From Azadirachta indica (Eukaryota > Streptophyta > Magnoliopsida > Sapindales > Meliaceae): a DNA stretch of 64,000 bases. The stretch covers positions 13,106,367 to 13,170,366 of the forward strand of contig CM040446.1 in NCBI GenBank assembly GCA_022749755.1, read 5' to 3'. Each line of letters opens with the position of its first letter. Position 1 is the stretch's first letter. The position numbers and the translations under genes are program-made. The notes below the pieces were generated by a model. That model was not told the DNA's origin. It did not search any database and worked only from the letters and a program-made list of their open reading frames with translations. This document shows positions 36,513 to 47,812 of the stretch, piece by piece.

Positions 36513-37143
36513 TGTCACGGCCTCACTCTTTTCACTCGCTTCGACCGTGCGGCGCTTAACAACTCCGCTCACTAAGCAAGCCTTCGACACCCGCAATGCG
36601 CTAAATCGGAAGCTTATAAATAAAGAGAGAAGGGAGAGCAATAAGAGTTTGAGTGAAGAGTGATTTACACAACTCAAGTTTATTGCTTGATTGCTTAATT
36701 ACTTGGTTACTTGGTTTGGCCAAATGAGGCCTCACCTATTTATAGGAAAACTTACATACAATGGATGGCTTAGATTGCACCTCACAATGCACTTTTGAGG
36801 GTTAGGATTGGCCTTCTAGAAATGTCCTAGAAAATATCTACACAATTGTCAAAATGGTAATGCTATCTACACAATTCTAGAACTTGGACTAATTGGGCCT
36901 CCATTCTAGAAGTTGGGCTAATTGGGCTAACATTGGGCTATAAGTGAAATAATGCCAATAAGGAAGAATGTATAGATCTTTGGCCCAAATGCCTCATTTC
37001 CCCACTTAACCCGTTCTATCGACGAGTCATATTACAAAGCTCATGTGCCCATTTGTCCCGGATTTTCCCTCGCGCGAATTCTGTCTGCACAACGTCTTGG
37101 TCACGGTTACTGTTCATAGGCACTATTCACGCGGGGCGTGACA
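36513..37143 (-). repeat. chromovirus 3' LTR
   Basis: Starts TGTCACGGCCTCACTC and ends GGGGCGTGACA on the plus strand. It contains a TATTTATAGG TATA-like box in both LTRs (near 36739). Adjoins the polypurine tract. Confidence 0.92.
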
Positions 37144-37154
37144 TCCTCCCCCAC

Positions 37155-38489
37155 CTAAATGCGCGGCGTCCTCGTCGCGTCTTCCTCACAGAACCTCTTT
37201 ATGTGCTCTTGGAATTGCCATAGTGCATCTTTATGCTTCCATGTAGCCTCGCTTTCAGGCAATCCCTTCCACTTGATGAAATATTTCGTGTAGTTCGGCA
37301 CTCCTCGCTTTCGAACTCGTCGATCTGCAAGAATACACTCAACCTCCTTCTCAAAAGAGGTTACCACAGCAGTTGGAGCCCGTTTTGACTCCCCTCGGCT
37401 CGGGTCTTCCTCGTCTCCATGGTAAGGCTTTAACATGCTTACGTGGAAGACGGGGTGGATTTTCAATTTAGGGGGAAGAAGAACTCGATATGATACCTTG
37501 CCCACTTTCTTTATGATCGGAAATGGCCCCTCATAACGTCGAACCAATCCCTTGTGTACTTTCCGCAATGTCTTGAATTGTTGGGGCAAGAGTTTCACCA
37601 TAACTTGGTCCCCCTCTTGGAACTCCACGTCCCTTCGGTTATTGTCCGCCCACTTCTTCATCTTCTTAGCCGCCTTATCTAGGTATGCCCTAACTAAATC
37701 GACTTGTTCATGCCATGCCTTGGCGAACTTGAAGGCTCCTGGACTTTTTTCATCATAACTTGAGGCTAATGCATGTGGAGTCGTCGGTTGTCGTCCCAAC
37801 ACAATCTCGAACAGACTCCTATTGGTCGCCTCGCTCTGCTGCAAGTTGTAAGAAAATTGAGCCACATCTAGCAACTTGGCCCAATCCCTTTGGTTGGCAC
37901 TCACATAGTGCCTCAAGTATAATTCGAGCAGTGCATTGACACGCTCGGTTTGTCCGTCACTTTGAGGATGAAAGCTTGTAGAAAAATTAAGGTCTGTTCC
38001 AAGTAGCTTGAATAACTCGGACCAAAACTTCCCAGTAAACTGTGGATCGCGATCACTTACAATATTATTCGGCACTCCCCAAAGCTTCACCATATGCTTT
38101 AGGAATAATTTTGCAGCTTCTTCCGCTGTACAATCCGTAGGTGCCGGTATAAAAACCGCGTATTTGCTAAAACGATCCACCACTACAATGATACTTCCAT
38201 ACCCCTCCGATTTCGGTAGCGACGTGATGAAATCCATGGAAACGCTTTCCCATGGCTTGTTCGGAATCAGTAATGGCTCAAGTAATCCACCGGATGCTCG
38301 TTGCTCAATTTTGTCTTGTTGGCATACAAGACATGTCCGCACGTAGGCCTCGACGTCTTCCCGCATCCTTGGCCAATAGTACGAATTTTTCAACAAAGCA
38401 TTGGTGCGCTTAGCCCCGGGGTGTCCAGCCCACTTGGAATCATGGCATTCCTTGATAAGCTCTTTCCTCAAGCCACCCCACTTTGGCAC
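37155..38489 (-). pseudogene. chromovirus integrase with C-terminal chromodomain
   Basis: 444 aa in one frame. It has an HHCC-type zinc-binding start (HDSKWAGHPGAKRT, CLVCQQDK) and a DDE core (DFITSLPKS, SDRDPQFTGKFW, HPQSDGQTERVN), so all three acidic residues are present. Near the end is a chromodomain (YFIKWKGLPESEATW). The chromodomain is the defining mark of chromoviruses and is thought to guide insertion to certain chromatin. It is separated from the upstream frame by a one-base frameshift near 38490, so the polyprotein is broken here. Confidence 0.9.
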
Positions 38490-41400
38490 AAAAATTCGCC
38501 TCTCTTGGCATAGAGCAATCCGTCGTCAAGCCAAAACCGTCTTGTCTTCCCCTCGTGTGCGAGCACCACTATATTTTTGATCCTTCCTACTAGCTTTCCC
38601 TCAGGAATACTTAGGTTAATGGCCGCCAATGTCGCCTTTCGACTTAATGCATCCGCCACAACATTTGCTTTGCCCAGTTTGTATGTCAAGTCGTAGTCGA
38701 ATTCCGCCAAGAAGTCTTGCCACCGAGCTTGCTTTGGACTTAACTTCTTTTGCGTTTGGAAGTAGCTAGTAGCTACATTATCCGTCATAACCACGAAATA
38801 ACTCCCGAGCAAGTAGTGTCGCCATACTCTAAGGCAATGGATGACTGCCGTCATCTCCTTTTCTTACACGGTGTAGCGCCTTTCCGCCTCATTGAGCTTA
38901 CGACTCTCGAAAGCAATGGGACGTCCTTCTTACATAAGTACACCCCCAATGGCAAAATCCGAGGCATCGGTGTGTACTTCGAAAGGTTTTGTGTGATCGG
39001 GCAGCACAAGAATTGTCTCCTCCATGATTGCCTTCTTCAAATCTTCAAAGGCATGTTGGCATCCCTCGGTCCAATCCCACGAGCGACTTTTCTTTAGTAA
39101 ATCAGTTAGTGGGGCTGCTCTTGCCGAGTAACTCTTGATGAAGCGACGGTAATAGTTAACCAACCCCAAGAAAGATCGGAGGTCGTGTACCTTGGTCGGA
39201 GGTTCCCACTCTTGAATAGCTTGTACCTTAGCCTTATCCATCATCAATGTTCCATCCTTGATCTTGTGGCCCAAGAAGTGAACTTCTCGTTGCGCAAAAG
39301 AGCACTTCTCCTTTTTCACGTACAATTCTTTCTTTTGCAATACTTGGAACACCTTCCTAAGATGTGTCACATGTTCTTCCAAGGTGTTGCTATATACAAC
39401 AATGTCGTCCAAGTATAGCACCACAAATTGATCGAGATAGGGATGGAATAACTTATTCATCAAAGTGCTAAAAGTAGCCGGTGCATTCGTTAGTCCAAAA
39501 GGCATGACTAGAAATTCATAGGAACCGTACCTTGTTACGCATGTTGTTTTTGGCTCATCTCCCTCCGCTATGCGTACTTGGTAGTATCCCGACCTTAAAT
39601 CAAGTTTAGAGAAGTACCGTGCTTTTCCAAGTTGATCAAAAAGATCGGCAATGAGTGGAATTGGATATTTGTTCTTGATGGTGACCTTGTTAAGTGCCCG
39701 ATAATCGATACACATCCGTAGCGTCCCATCCTTCTTCTTTTGGAACAAAACCGGAGCGCCGAATGGTGCCTTAGATGGTTGAATGTAGCCCGCATCAAGT
39801 AAGTCTTGGAGTTGCTTCTTCAACTCTTGCAACTCCGGTGGAGCGTGTCGGTATGGACTCATGGCGGGAGGTTTGGTGCCCGGTTCCAATTCGATCTTGT
39901 GATTCACCTCCCTCCTTGGTGGAAGTTTCTTGGGCAACTCTTCGGGCATTACATCTTTGAACTCTTTGAGGACGTTATCTACCTCTTTTGGAACATCCCC
40001 TTTACTCACCTCCGCATCGCCATTCTCGTCATATTCTTTTAAGAAGGCAAGGTAGCTCTCTTGACCCTTGCGCTTCAAACCCTTCTTGAATTGTATGGCC
40101 GAGAGTGTCTTAGTCTCCACCTTACTTGATCTTGATATCGGAAACATGCACGCCTTGCCTCCATCAAGGATGCACATGGTGTTGGCAAATGGTACCGGTA
40201 CGACCTTCATTTGATCAAAGAAATCCATCCCAAGCACAATTTTGTGGTCGTCCATAGGTACTACCGACCAATCTACCGGTCCTTTCCATTCTCCGATGGT
40301 GGTTTCAACCTTCTGTGCTACACTTTTGATTGGTTTAGCGACCGAATTTACTGCCTTCATGGTGCCGCCTTTGTTGGTCACCTTGAGACCTAGTCGTTTG
40401 GCCTCGTCAACCTGCACAAAGTTATGTGAGGCACCAGTATCAACTAAGGCTTTTGTGCGTACCTTGTTGATCACCACATCAACATAGATAAGCCCCTTTG
40501 CTTGTGCCTCCGGAACTGCTCGAATGGCATTGAGTAGTTGCAAAGAACCCATCGCCGCGTCACCCTCTCGACTTGGTGGTTCCTCCGCACGAGCCACCAT
40601 GGCGTTCAATGCCTTCCTCTTCGGACAATCCCGCATCCAATGAGGACCATCGCAAAAGTAGCAACTTCGAGAAGGTTTGGAATCCCTCTTTTTGTCATTC
40701 CTCGGCTTCTCTTTGCCGCTAGGTGGTTTGCGGAAACCATCTCCTTGCGATTTGCTATGGTCTCCCCCACCTTTACCTTGGCCACCCTTCTTGTCCTTGG
40801 CCTTGGTATTTGATCGCTCACTTGAGTAATCAGTGAGAGTCTCCGCAACGGCTATGGCGGTTGCAAGATCTTGCACGCTTCTTCTCCTAAGCTCCGTCTT
40901 TACCCATCCTTGGAGCCCATCCATGAAGAAAAAGAGCGAACCCTTGTCGCTCATATCCGGAATCTCCAACACCAAGCTAGTAAACTCCTTGATGTAGTCC
41001 CGCAAGCTTCCGGATTGTTTGAGGCGTCGCAACCGGCCTCGTGCTTCCTCTTCGGCATTTTCCGGATAGAATTGCCGCTTGAGTTCCCGCTTGAAGTCAT
41101 CGAAGGTTTCGATGGTACATGTCCCTTTACCAATGTCACCGTACCTCCTTCTCCACCATAACATAGCCATGTCGGTTAGATAATGGGTAGCGGTACGTAC
41201 CTTGGTTTGTTCATCGGTGATGCCCATCACTTTGACATATTGTTCGATTCCCCACAAGAAGTTGTCCACGTCCTTGGCACTCCTCGAGCCATTATAGGAC
41301 TTGGGCTTGGGGACATCGACTCTAGGTGCTTCGCGTGTGGTAGTCATCCCGCTTGCTGCCGCACGCTTGCACAAAGCCACATCCTCCTTAATTGTGGCGA

Positions 41401-41740
41401 GTTCCCTATCAATGTAGGCTCGGATGTCCCTAAACATACGGTCGTGAACCGCTAGCAACTCTTGCTTGAAGGCATCCTCGAGCTTGGCGGTAGACACCTC
41501 CACTACCTCACGAAGAGCATTGTCCTTTGCTTCCAACCCGTCGAAGCGTTGCTCCATCTCGTCAAGGCGTGAGTCTACGCTTGCCACAAAAGCTTCCACG
41601 CTAGCTACTCGAGCGTCCAAGCCAGCCACCATGTCCTTCGACTGCGCCCTCTTGCTTCCACCCTTGGTAGGACGTTGCTCGTCATGTCCCCGCACTTGGG
41701 CCTCCTCACCTGCAATGGTAACGTCGGAAACGTTGGCCAT
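38468..41740 (-). pseudogene. chromovirus gag-protease-RT-RNase H, two stops
   Basis: Frame 38930-41740 (936 aa) starts MANVSDVT. It holds a gag domain ([11 protein letters not shown]), a CCHC knuckle ([13 protein letters not shown]), protease ([11 protein letters not shown]), RT ([15 protein letters not shown], then YLDDIVVYS) and the start of RNase H ([14 protein letters not shown]). It stops at TAA near 38930. A second TAA follows 23 codons later, near 38860, after which the frame 38468-38854 continues RNase H and the connection (LGKANVVADALSRKA). Both stops are single C-to-T type changes at Gln codons. The lesions number only three including the integrase frameshift, consistent with a young element. 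Confidence 0.9.
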
Positions 41741-41846
41741 TCCTTTTGATAGAGTTTCCCCTCACGCAACTTTTGATTCGAAAGCTCCCTTTCAACAAGG
41801 TCTCTGCTCAACCTTGTGTTGCTCAACCTTGAGCTCTGATACTAAC

Positions 41847-42478
41847 TGTCACGGCCTCACTCTCTTCACTCGCTTCGACCGTGCGGCGCTTAGCAACTCC
41901 GCTCACTAAGCAAGCCTTCGATACCCGCAATGCGCTAAATCGGAAGCTTATAAATAAAGAGAGAAGAGAGAGCAATAAGAGTTTGAGTGAAGAGTGATTT
42001 ACACAATTCAAGTTTATTGCTTGATTGCTTAATTACTTGGTTGCTTGGTTTGGCCAAATGAGGCCTCACCTATTTATAGGAAAACTTACATACAATGGAT
42101 GGCTTAAATTGCACCTCACAATGCACTTTTGAGGGCTAGGATTGGCCTTCTAGAAATGTCCTAGAAAATATCTACACAATTGTCAAAATGGTAATGCTAT
42201 CTACACAATTCTAAAACTTGGGCTAATTGGGCCTCCATTCTAGAAGTTGGGCTAATTGGGCTAACATTGGGCTATAAGTGCAATAATGCCAATAAGGAAG
42301 AATGTATAGATCTTTGGCCCAAATGCCTCATTTCCCCACTTAACCCGTTCTATCGACGAGTCATATTACCAAAGCTCATGTGCCCATTTGTCCCAGATTT
42401 TCCCTCGCGCGAATTCTGTCTGCACAACGTCTTGGTCACGGTTACTGTTCATAAGCACTATTCACGCGGGGCGTGACA
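41847..42478 (-). repeat. chromovirus 5' LTR
   Basis: Same ends as the 36513 LTR. Adjacent at 41828-41846 is the primer-binding site in minus orientation. Confidence 0.92.
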
Positions 42479-44442
42479 ATAAGCACCCTAAGTATCTCCT
42501 CAAAAGTTCTCCTGAAAATCTCATCTTCAAATTGCTCATCGTAAGTAATTGGAGCAGTCTTGAGGCTGATAAGGTTCGTATAGAGGGGGTCTTCCTTCCT
42601 CCTTTTGCTAATAATGGAGATTCCAATCTCTGGATTTTTTAGCCACCTTGCATTTCTATAAGGGTACTCTATCTCGACTTCAAACAAACAATCCATTCCA
42701 CCTTCCAGGTGCATTTCCTCATTGATGTTCTCTTGAATAATTCGAACATCTCTGCAACCAACCAGAAACATCTTGCCAACAGTAGAGTCATATATACCCT
42801 CAAAGGCCAGTGAAACGTTGTTGAAGTTTTCACCAGTAATGCTGAGATGTCCTGAAATTTCAATCATTTCAGCATTAATATCAGATGATTGCTCAACCAC
42901 TGAATAATTCCTCCTCTAAAACCAATAGCGTCCAAAAAGTGAACCTAAAGAAAGAATCTCCAATTTCGCACTAATGCTCTGTTTTTGGGCATTGGAAAAA
43001 TTATATGGAATTACAGAGACACGAAAAGATAGTTCATCTGCAAGAAGAGAGAGACTGCGAATACCACTACAATTGAGGGATGGATACAAAAGAAATGAAT
43101 TTCTTACTGAAGTTCCCAGGACAGACAGTTTACTTCTCGTGCGTATGGACTTTGCTCGAGTAACCTTTCAGTACTTGTAAGACCACACCAAATTCGTCTT
43201 TTGCTGATACTCACCTAGCTTAAAAAGATCAGGATGTCTTGTGTTCCCGAACCATAGACTGTTGGATTCTGTTGCATTGAAGCCTGTTATAGTACCATAG
43301 ACCATACCTCTTTGGTTAATAGAGAATGTAAAAGGGAAGTACAAGCGAATTCGTGAATTGCATCTGTCAGAAGCTGTACCGACAATTCCAAGACAACCCA
43401 CCATACAGAGCTGCCCTTCTGAAGATCTCCACATTCCTTCTGCAGAAAGAGTCATGCCAGAGATACTCGTTCTGTCTAATGATGCGTAACTAGCTTGCCA
43501 TGGATTAATTACTCTAAAGAAGGCAAAGACTCATGCAGCTTTTTTGTTGCTTTCATCAATTACTGGATCACAATGCAGATTCTGAACTAGAAGCCTGAAG
43601 TTGTTAGATCCTTTATCAATGGTCTTACCCTTTCTACTGAGAACAAAAGGGCCCAACTTATTGGCATCATCATTCAAGCCAACAGATTTCCAGCTCGGTA
43701 CAATATCAAACATTGCATTAAGCAGAAAAGGCTGCAGAGTATCACAAAATTTATCATCTTCAAACAAAACCTCGTGCTCATCAACCAAGCTGTCTTGATA
43801 TGTACATGGGCTGCAAGCTTTTACAGGAGTTCTTCAGCCCCGAACTGATACTTCGAGCGGCGAACCAAATGAGAAGATATATGAACTTTATCAAAGTACT
43901 TAAGTTTGATCTTTCATGCAAGCTTATCATTTCTCCACTTATATTTCCAGTGGTCAAACTAAAGGCTTTACTATACCTAAGGACAAGTATAATTTGATCA
44001 TCTTCAACGAGTGGAGGTTGGTTTTCAAATTTGTGTCCGTATCTATTTGCAATTTCCATTGAAGGGACAAACTGATTTGTTGTAGGCATCATTGAAGTAC
44101 CTAACAAACAAAGCAACCGCTCGCCACCATTCTCCTCTGATTCAATATAAACCCCTTCAAAAGGTATTGCCATGGACGAGAACCCTGAATCCATGCGGAA
44201 CCTCGACGACCAGCCTGGTCGGTAATTGAAAGGCTGGTGTCCAGTTATGCCTATTTCCATTATCCCGTTGACACTAACCATGTCTTTTGCTCGCCGAACA
44301 GGATCAACATTCACCACCCAGAAAGAAGTCAATTTTAAGAAAGAACCGGGGCTTGCATGGTTTCTATGCGTATCTCTGTCATCAAATGGCATCAACAGCG
44401 CTCCACCAGATTCCTGATCCCAATCCCCATTTACAAAGGAAA
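42479..44442 (-). pseudogene. DUF2921 copy D, central segment
   Basis: Flanked by two different LTR elements. It contains the frames 43781-44455 (FVNGDWDQESGG, PFEGVYIESEENGGERLLC, PPLVEDDQIILVLRYSK), 43531-43788 (HEVLFEDDKFCDTLQPF), 43168-43455 (MTLSAEGMWRSSEGQLCMVG) and 42442-42900 (HLEGGMDCLFEVEIEYPYRN, FEEILRVLI). Frame breaks include a one-base loss after LHERSN near 43905 and a TAG near 42915. Unlike copy B, it retains the SEGQLCMVGCLG segment. Because it carries point lesions as well as the two insertions, the order of events cannot be read from this alone. Confidence 0.85.
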
Positions 44443-44820
44443 TGATGTAGGACAATTTTAGAATTTAATTAGTTTAGGAAGTCTTTTTATTCTTACCAAT
44501 TTTATTTGTTTTCTTAATTTTCTTATTTAAATAGGAGTTCTTTTACTTATTTGAGTTAAATTGTAATGGTGGGTTTTCTCTATTATATATTGCGAACCTA
44601 TGTTATTGTTTTCAAACAATCTTTTATTGAATAAAATATTTCTCTTTAATTTTGTCCCTCATGAGATTGTTATCTTGACACTCGTGTTTCGAGTCGTTAG
44701 AGTTAGAATGACATCTAATCCCGTCCGTTAGAACGTTTATCTAACTCACTAGAAAAGAACCGAACGAGATTCGGCGTTCAACAAGATATTTTTATCCCAC
44801 CCGCTATCCCGCCTACATCA
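44443..44820 (+). repeat. TR-GAG 5' LTR
   Basis: 378 bp. Differs from the 3' LTR by several substitutions and small indels, so the insertion is clearly older than the chromovirus. Confidence 0.9.
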
Positions 44821-44924
44821 GTTGGTATCAGAGTCTACCTCTGTACCAGACAGAGCTTTCCTGAACCACTAAACACAACCACACTCATAAATACATCCTT
44901 TTTACCCAAAAAGAAATTAAAATC

Positions 44925-45896
44925 ATGATTTACCATGTTAGGCATGATGCGTTGTTGTTTGACGGAAAATACAGTCCTAAATTATTTTTATTTTTGTTAG
45001 AAGATGTTGAAAAATTTTTTGAAATTGAGAGGATACCTAAAAAAAAAGGAGTACAATTTGTTACTTATTTTCTGTTAAAAGGGAGTGCATTATATTGGTG
45101 GAATATGTTACAAAAGTCACAACTTGCAAGCCAAGAAGATAAAGTTCGATCATGGGATCAGATGAAGCAATTGATGAGATCACGGTTCATTCCTCTTGAT
45201 TATTGTTTGACACATCAAGGTATGAGATCCATTCATTCTTATGCTATGGAGTTTGAGGATTTTTATGAACATTCGTTTTTTTCTGAGAGTGAAGAGCTTT
45301 TAGTTGAGAGATTTTTGGAAGGGTTCAATGTTGATATAAGAAATCAAATGCCGTCATATATTATCTATACACTACCATATGCCATTTTCTTAGCCAAAGA
45401 AATCGAAAGGCAACTAAAGCTTGACTTTGATAGAGTTATTAGAGATGTTGTTGACAATGTAACTTATAAGATATCTGATAATATGGTTAAAGTTAACCAT
45501 AGGATAGTGTCTGAAGATAAGTTTCAAAAGAAAATTGAAGACGTGCCAGAAATTGTACAAGAAGAGGTCTTATGTGATCTTAATTTAAAAATTAAGCATG
45601 CACAAGAAATTCAAGTCGAAGATCTGCCTATTATTGACATGGTTTTATCTATTCATATCGAAGACATAAAGATTATCCTTGAGGAAGATTTGGCCACAAA
45701 GAAAAATTTAATTGGTGAGTATATTGAGCGAAAATTAGGAAAAGTTATGAGAAATTTGAAAGTAATTTATTATTACAAGTACATATTTTTTCAAGGGGCC
45801 ACACACAATTGCAAGAAAAAGATAAAATTTGAGTACTTTCGAGTTTCAAAAAAACTTGTTAGAAAAATCACTATTTTAAGTCAAAAGAAGATTTAA
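44925..45896 (+). CDS. Gypsy-type gag protein of the short LTR element
   Basis: 323 aa, one uninterrupted frame. The first ~180 residues match the retrotransposon gag domain (FVTYFLLKGSALYWWNMLQ, then RSRFIPLDY and EELLVERFLEGFNVDI). The C-terminal part is acidic and coiled-coil-like, and I see no CCHC knuckle. This is not a host gene: it lies exactly between the two LTRs. Whether it is translated is unknown. The true start is uncertain, since an upstream Met is possible only if the frame opens earlier. Confidence 0.82.
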   Translation: MIYHVRHDALLFDGKYSPKLFLFLLEDVEKFFEIERIPKKKGVQFVTYFLLKGSALYWWNMLQKSQLASQEDKVRSWDQMKQLMRSRFIPLDYCLTHQGMRSIHSYAMEFEDFYEHSFFSESEELLVERFLEGFNVDIRNQMPSYIIYTLPYAIFLAKEIERQLKLDFDRVIRDVVDNVTYKISDNMVKVNHRIVSEDKFQKKIEDVPEIVQEEVLCDLNLKIKHAQEIQVEDLPIIDMVLSIHIEDIKIILEEDLATKKNLIGEYIERKLGKVMRNLKVIYYYKYIFFQGATHNCKKKIKFEYFRVSKKLVRKITILSQKKI

Positions 45897-45968
45897 TGTT
45901 AAATTATAAATTTTATCCGTCAGACAAAACAAAACTCAAGGACGAGTTTTTTAAAAAGAAGGGAAATC

Positions 45969-46354
45969 TGATGTAGGACAATTTTAGAATTTAATTAGTT
46001 TAGGAAGTCTTTTATTCTTACAAATTTAATTTGTTATTTAATTATTAATTTTTTTATTTAAATAGGAGTTCTTGTCCTTATTTGAGTTGAATTGTAATGG
46101 TGGGTTTTCTCTATTATATACAGCGAACGTATGTTATTGTTTTGAAACAATCTTTTATTGAATAAAATATTCCTCTTTAATTTTGTCCCTCATGGTATTG
46201 TTATCTTGATACTCGTGTTTCGAGTTGTTAGAATTAGAACGACATCTAATCCCGTCCGTTAGAACGTTTATCTAACTCACTGCGTTAAAAAACGGAACGA
46301 AATTCGGCGTTCGACAAAGGTATTTTTATCCCATTCGCTATCCTGCCTGCGTCA
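45969..46354 (+). repeat. TR-GAG 3' LTR
   Basis: 386 bp copy of the 44443 LTR, followed at once by GGAAA and DUF2921 coding sequence. Confidence 0.9.
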
Positions 46355-46588
46355 GGAAAGTTCTTTTTTTATTTTGCTATCTCTGTTATCATCAGGTTCT
46401 AAGTCAGATGCTGATGAGAGAACAGGGCTACACTTGTCTTGAATCTCAGTAAATCGATTGTAAGTATAGACTCCGGAGGGATCATCCCAATTTTCGACGT
46501 CTCTGAATGACGTAGCAAAGCCAAAGAAAACCAGCAACCATAGCATCCATAATGTCCTCAAATGAAGCAAAAGAGGAAAAGTTCCCAT
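46355..46588 (-). pseudogene. DUF2921 copy D, N-terminal segment
   Basis: The frame starts MGTFPLLLHLRTLWMLWLLV, a signal-peptide-like hydrophobic start, then DDPSGVYTYNRFTEIQDKC and KIKKEL. It is cut at 46354 by the gag-only LTR element and resumes at 44442 with FVNGDWDQESGG. With this segment copy D spans the whole gene, spread over about 11 kb. The start codon context (CCAGCAATGG) matches that of copy B (CCAGCGATGG). Confidence 0.86.
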
Positions 46589-47803
46589 TGCTGGATTCGA
46601 AAAACGTGTCCTCTTTTTTCTCTTCTGAGATCCCCAGACACCTTTCTTTTCTGCAACGATAAATCCAAAAATGAAAATGGGTATTCAAGTCTTTACGGTT
46701 GACAAAGGAACTTTGGCAAAGAAATCTTGAAAACTGAAGAGACAAAAAGCAAGGGAAAACAAAAATGAAATGGGAATTATATATCATCGACAAAGATGGT
46801 GGACGCACAAACTTCATTGATTTTTATTGCCCTTTTTCACAATGAATATTAAATGTGTAGGACTCACCTGGAAGTACTTTTTCTGCAGTTATTTTCTGGC
46901 AATGTCCTCCAGAATGCTGCTCTGATTCGGTATAAAGTCTGGTTACTCAATTTTTTTCCTACTCGATTACTGTGGTTGACTTTCAACTGTAGTCACATCT
47001 CATAGCCACCGATCTAAAGAATGTGAAGGGAGAAGAAGAACAAGAATTGGAATTATCATAATCTGAAAAATAAACAATTGACAACTTCTTCAGTATGCAA
47101 CATTCTTTTTGACAATGATCATCTTGAGGAAGACGAAGAAACAAAATTTTTTAAAAAAAGAATATTGACCATGTGACCAGCAATGTATTGTTGATTATGA
47201 AATCGAACCGAACATTGCTGCTGTGTTGAAGTCAACTATAATGTTTTTTATTCATCTTTCAGACGTCTAATATGGCTATTGTTTATTGGATTGACTGAAA
47301 ATCGGTAATTAATTTACAATTAGTTTATTAAGACTCTCTAACTTTGAAGCATTTGAATCATAGTTGGCGGGGTACAAAATGTACTGCCCTGGATTGCCAA
47401 AAGATATGTAAATTTGGTCAATTTTTCCAAAATTTTGCTTCATATTATATGATACATTGAAATTATACTAGTATCAAGAACACATGATGAAAGCAAGATT
47501 GTATTTTGTTTAAAGATGAGAATTTTCCAGGTAACTCTGGTTTTGTGAGCAAGGTCGTCTGCCGGGTAGAAAAGCTGGTTTATTTCCGTTTGGACAACAA
47601 AATCATGATTTGGATGAACAAATTCACCTGTTACTAACTGTAGAAATTGTATATATTAATTATTCATACAAAGATATAATGCAATAATCAAGAGAACATC
47701 AACTAAGACTGCAGTTCAATAAATCTAGCTTAATGGAAAGCCTCTCCATTTCCATTTCTTGTAGGTTAAGTTGTATTCAGGAACACCAGGATATTTAGTT
47801 ACA
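46589..47803. other. upstream region of copy D and 3' flank of copy F
   Basis: 46870-47080 resembles the upstream region of copy B. 47680-47803 resembles 26090-26230 beside copy E. No gene is present. The open frame at 46482-46817 is antisense or out of frame to copy D and is not real. Confidence 0.5.
46976..46981. promoter_or_regulatory. W-box (TTGACT) upstream of copy D
   Basis: TTGACT within GGTTGACTTTCAAC, about 390 bp upstream of the copy D start, in the same sequence context as the box upstream of copy B. Confidence 0.4.
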
Positions 47804-47812
47804 TTTTAAGAA

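Larger units (their letters stand above)
36513..42478 (-). mobile_element. chromovirus (Ty3/gypsy) LTR retrotransposon, nearly complete
   Basis: 5966 bp in minus orientation, inserted in DUF2921 copy D. The LTRs are 36513-37143 (631 bp) and 41847-42478 (632 bp), nearly identical, each bounded by TGTCACG...CGTGACA. The target duplication is ATAA (36509-36512 and 42479-42482): the host reads ATAAGCACCC after the element, and copy C shows the uninterrupted form. The primer-binding site (TTAGTATCAGAGCTCAAGG) adjoins the 41847 LTR, and a polypurine tract (GGTGGGGGAGGA) adjoins the 37143 LTR. LTR similarity indicates a recent insertion. Confidence 0.95.
44443..46354 (+). mobile_element. short gag-only LTR element (TR-GAG type)
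   Basis: 1912 bp, inserted in copy D in plus orientation with a perfect 5-bp target duplication GGAAA (44438-44442 and 46355-46359). LTRs are 44443-44820 and 45969-46354, beginning TGATGTAGGACAATTTTAG and ending GCGTCA/ACATCA. The primer-binding site TTGGTATCAGAGTC follows the 5' LTR, and a purine-rich AAAAAGAAGGGAAA precedes the 3' LTR. The interior holds only a gag frame, with no protease, RT or integrase. Such elements depend on a related autonomous Gypsy element (inference). Confidence 0.92.

Noticed and set aside
39775..41909. Long plus-strand frames opposite the chromovirus polyprotein
   Set aside because: Antisense shadows of the GC-richer gag-pol; no domain of their own.
44925..45896. 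Intact 323-codon frame as a host gene inside the DUF2921 locus
   Set aside because: It sits exactly between two LTRs with PBS and PPT and matches retrotransposon gag.
46482..46817. 111-codon minus-strand frame upstream of copy D
   Set aside because: Overlaps the true copy D start in another frame; no similarity to the family N-terminus.
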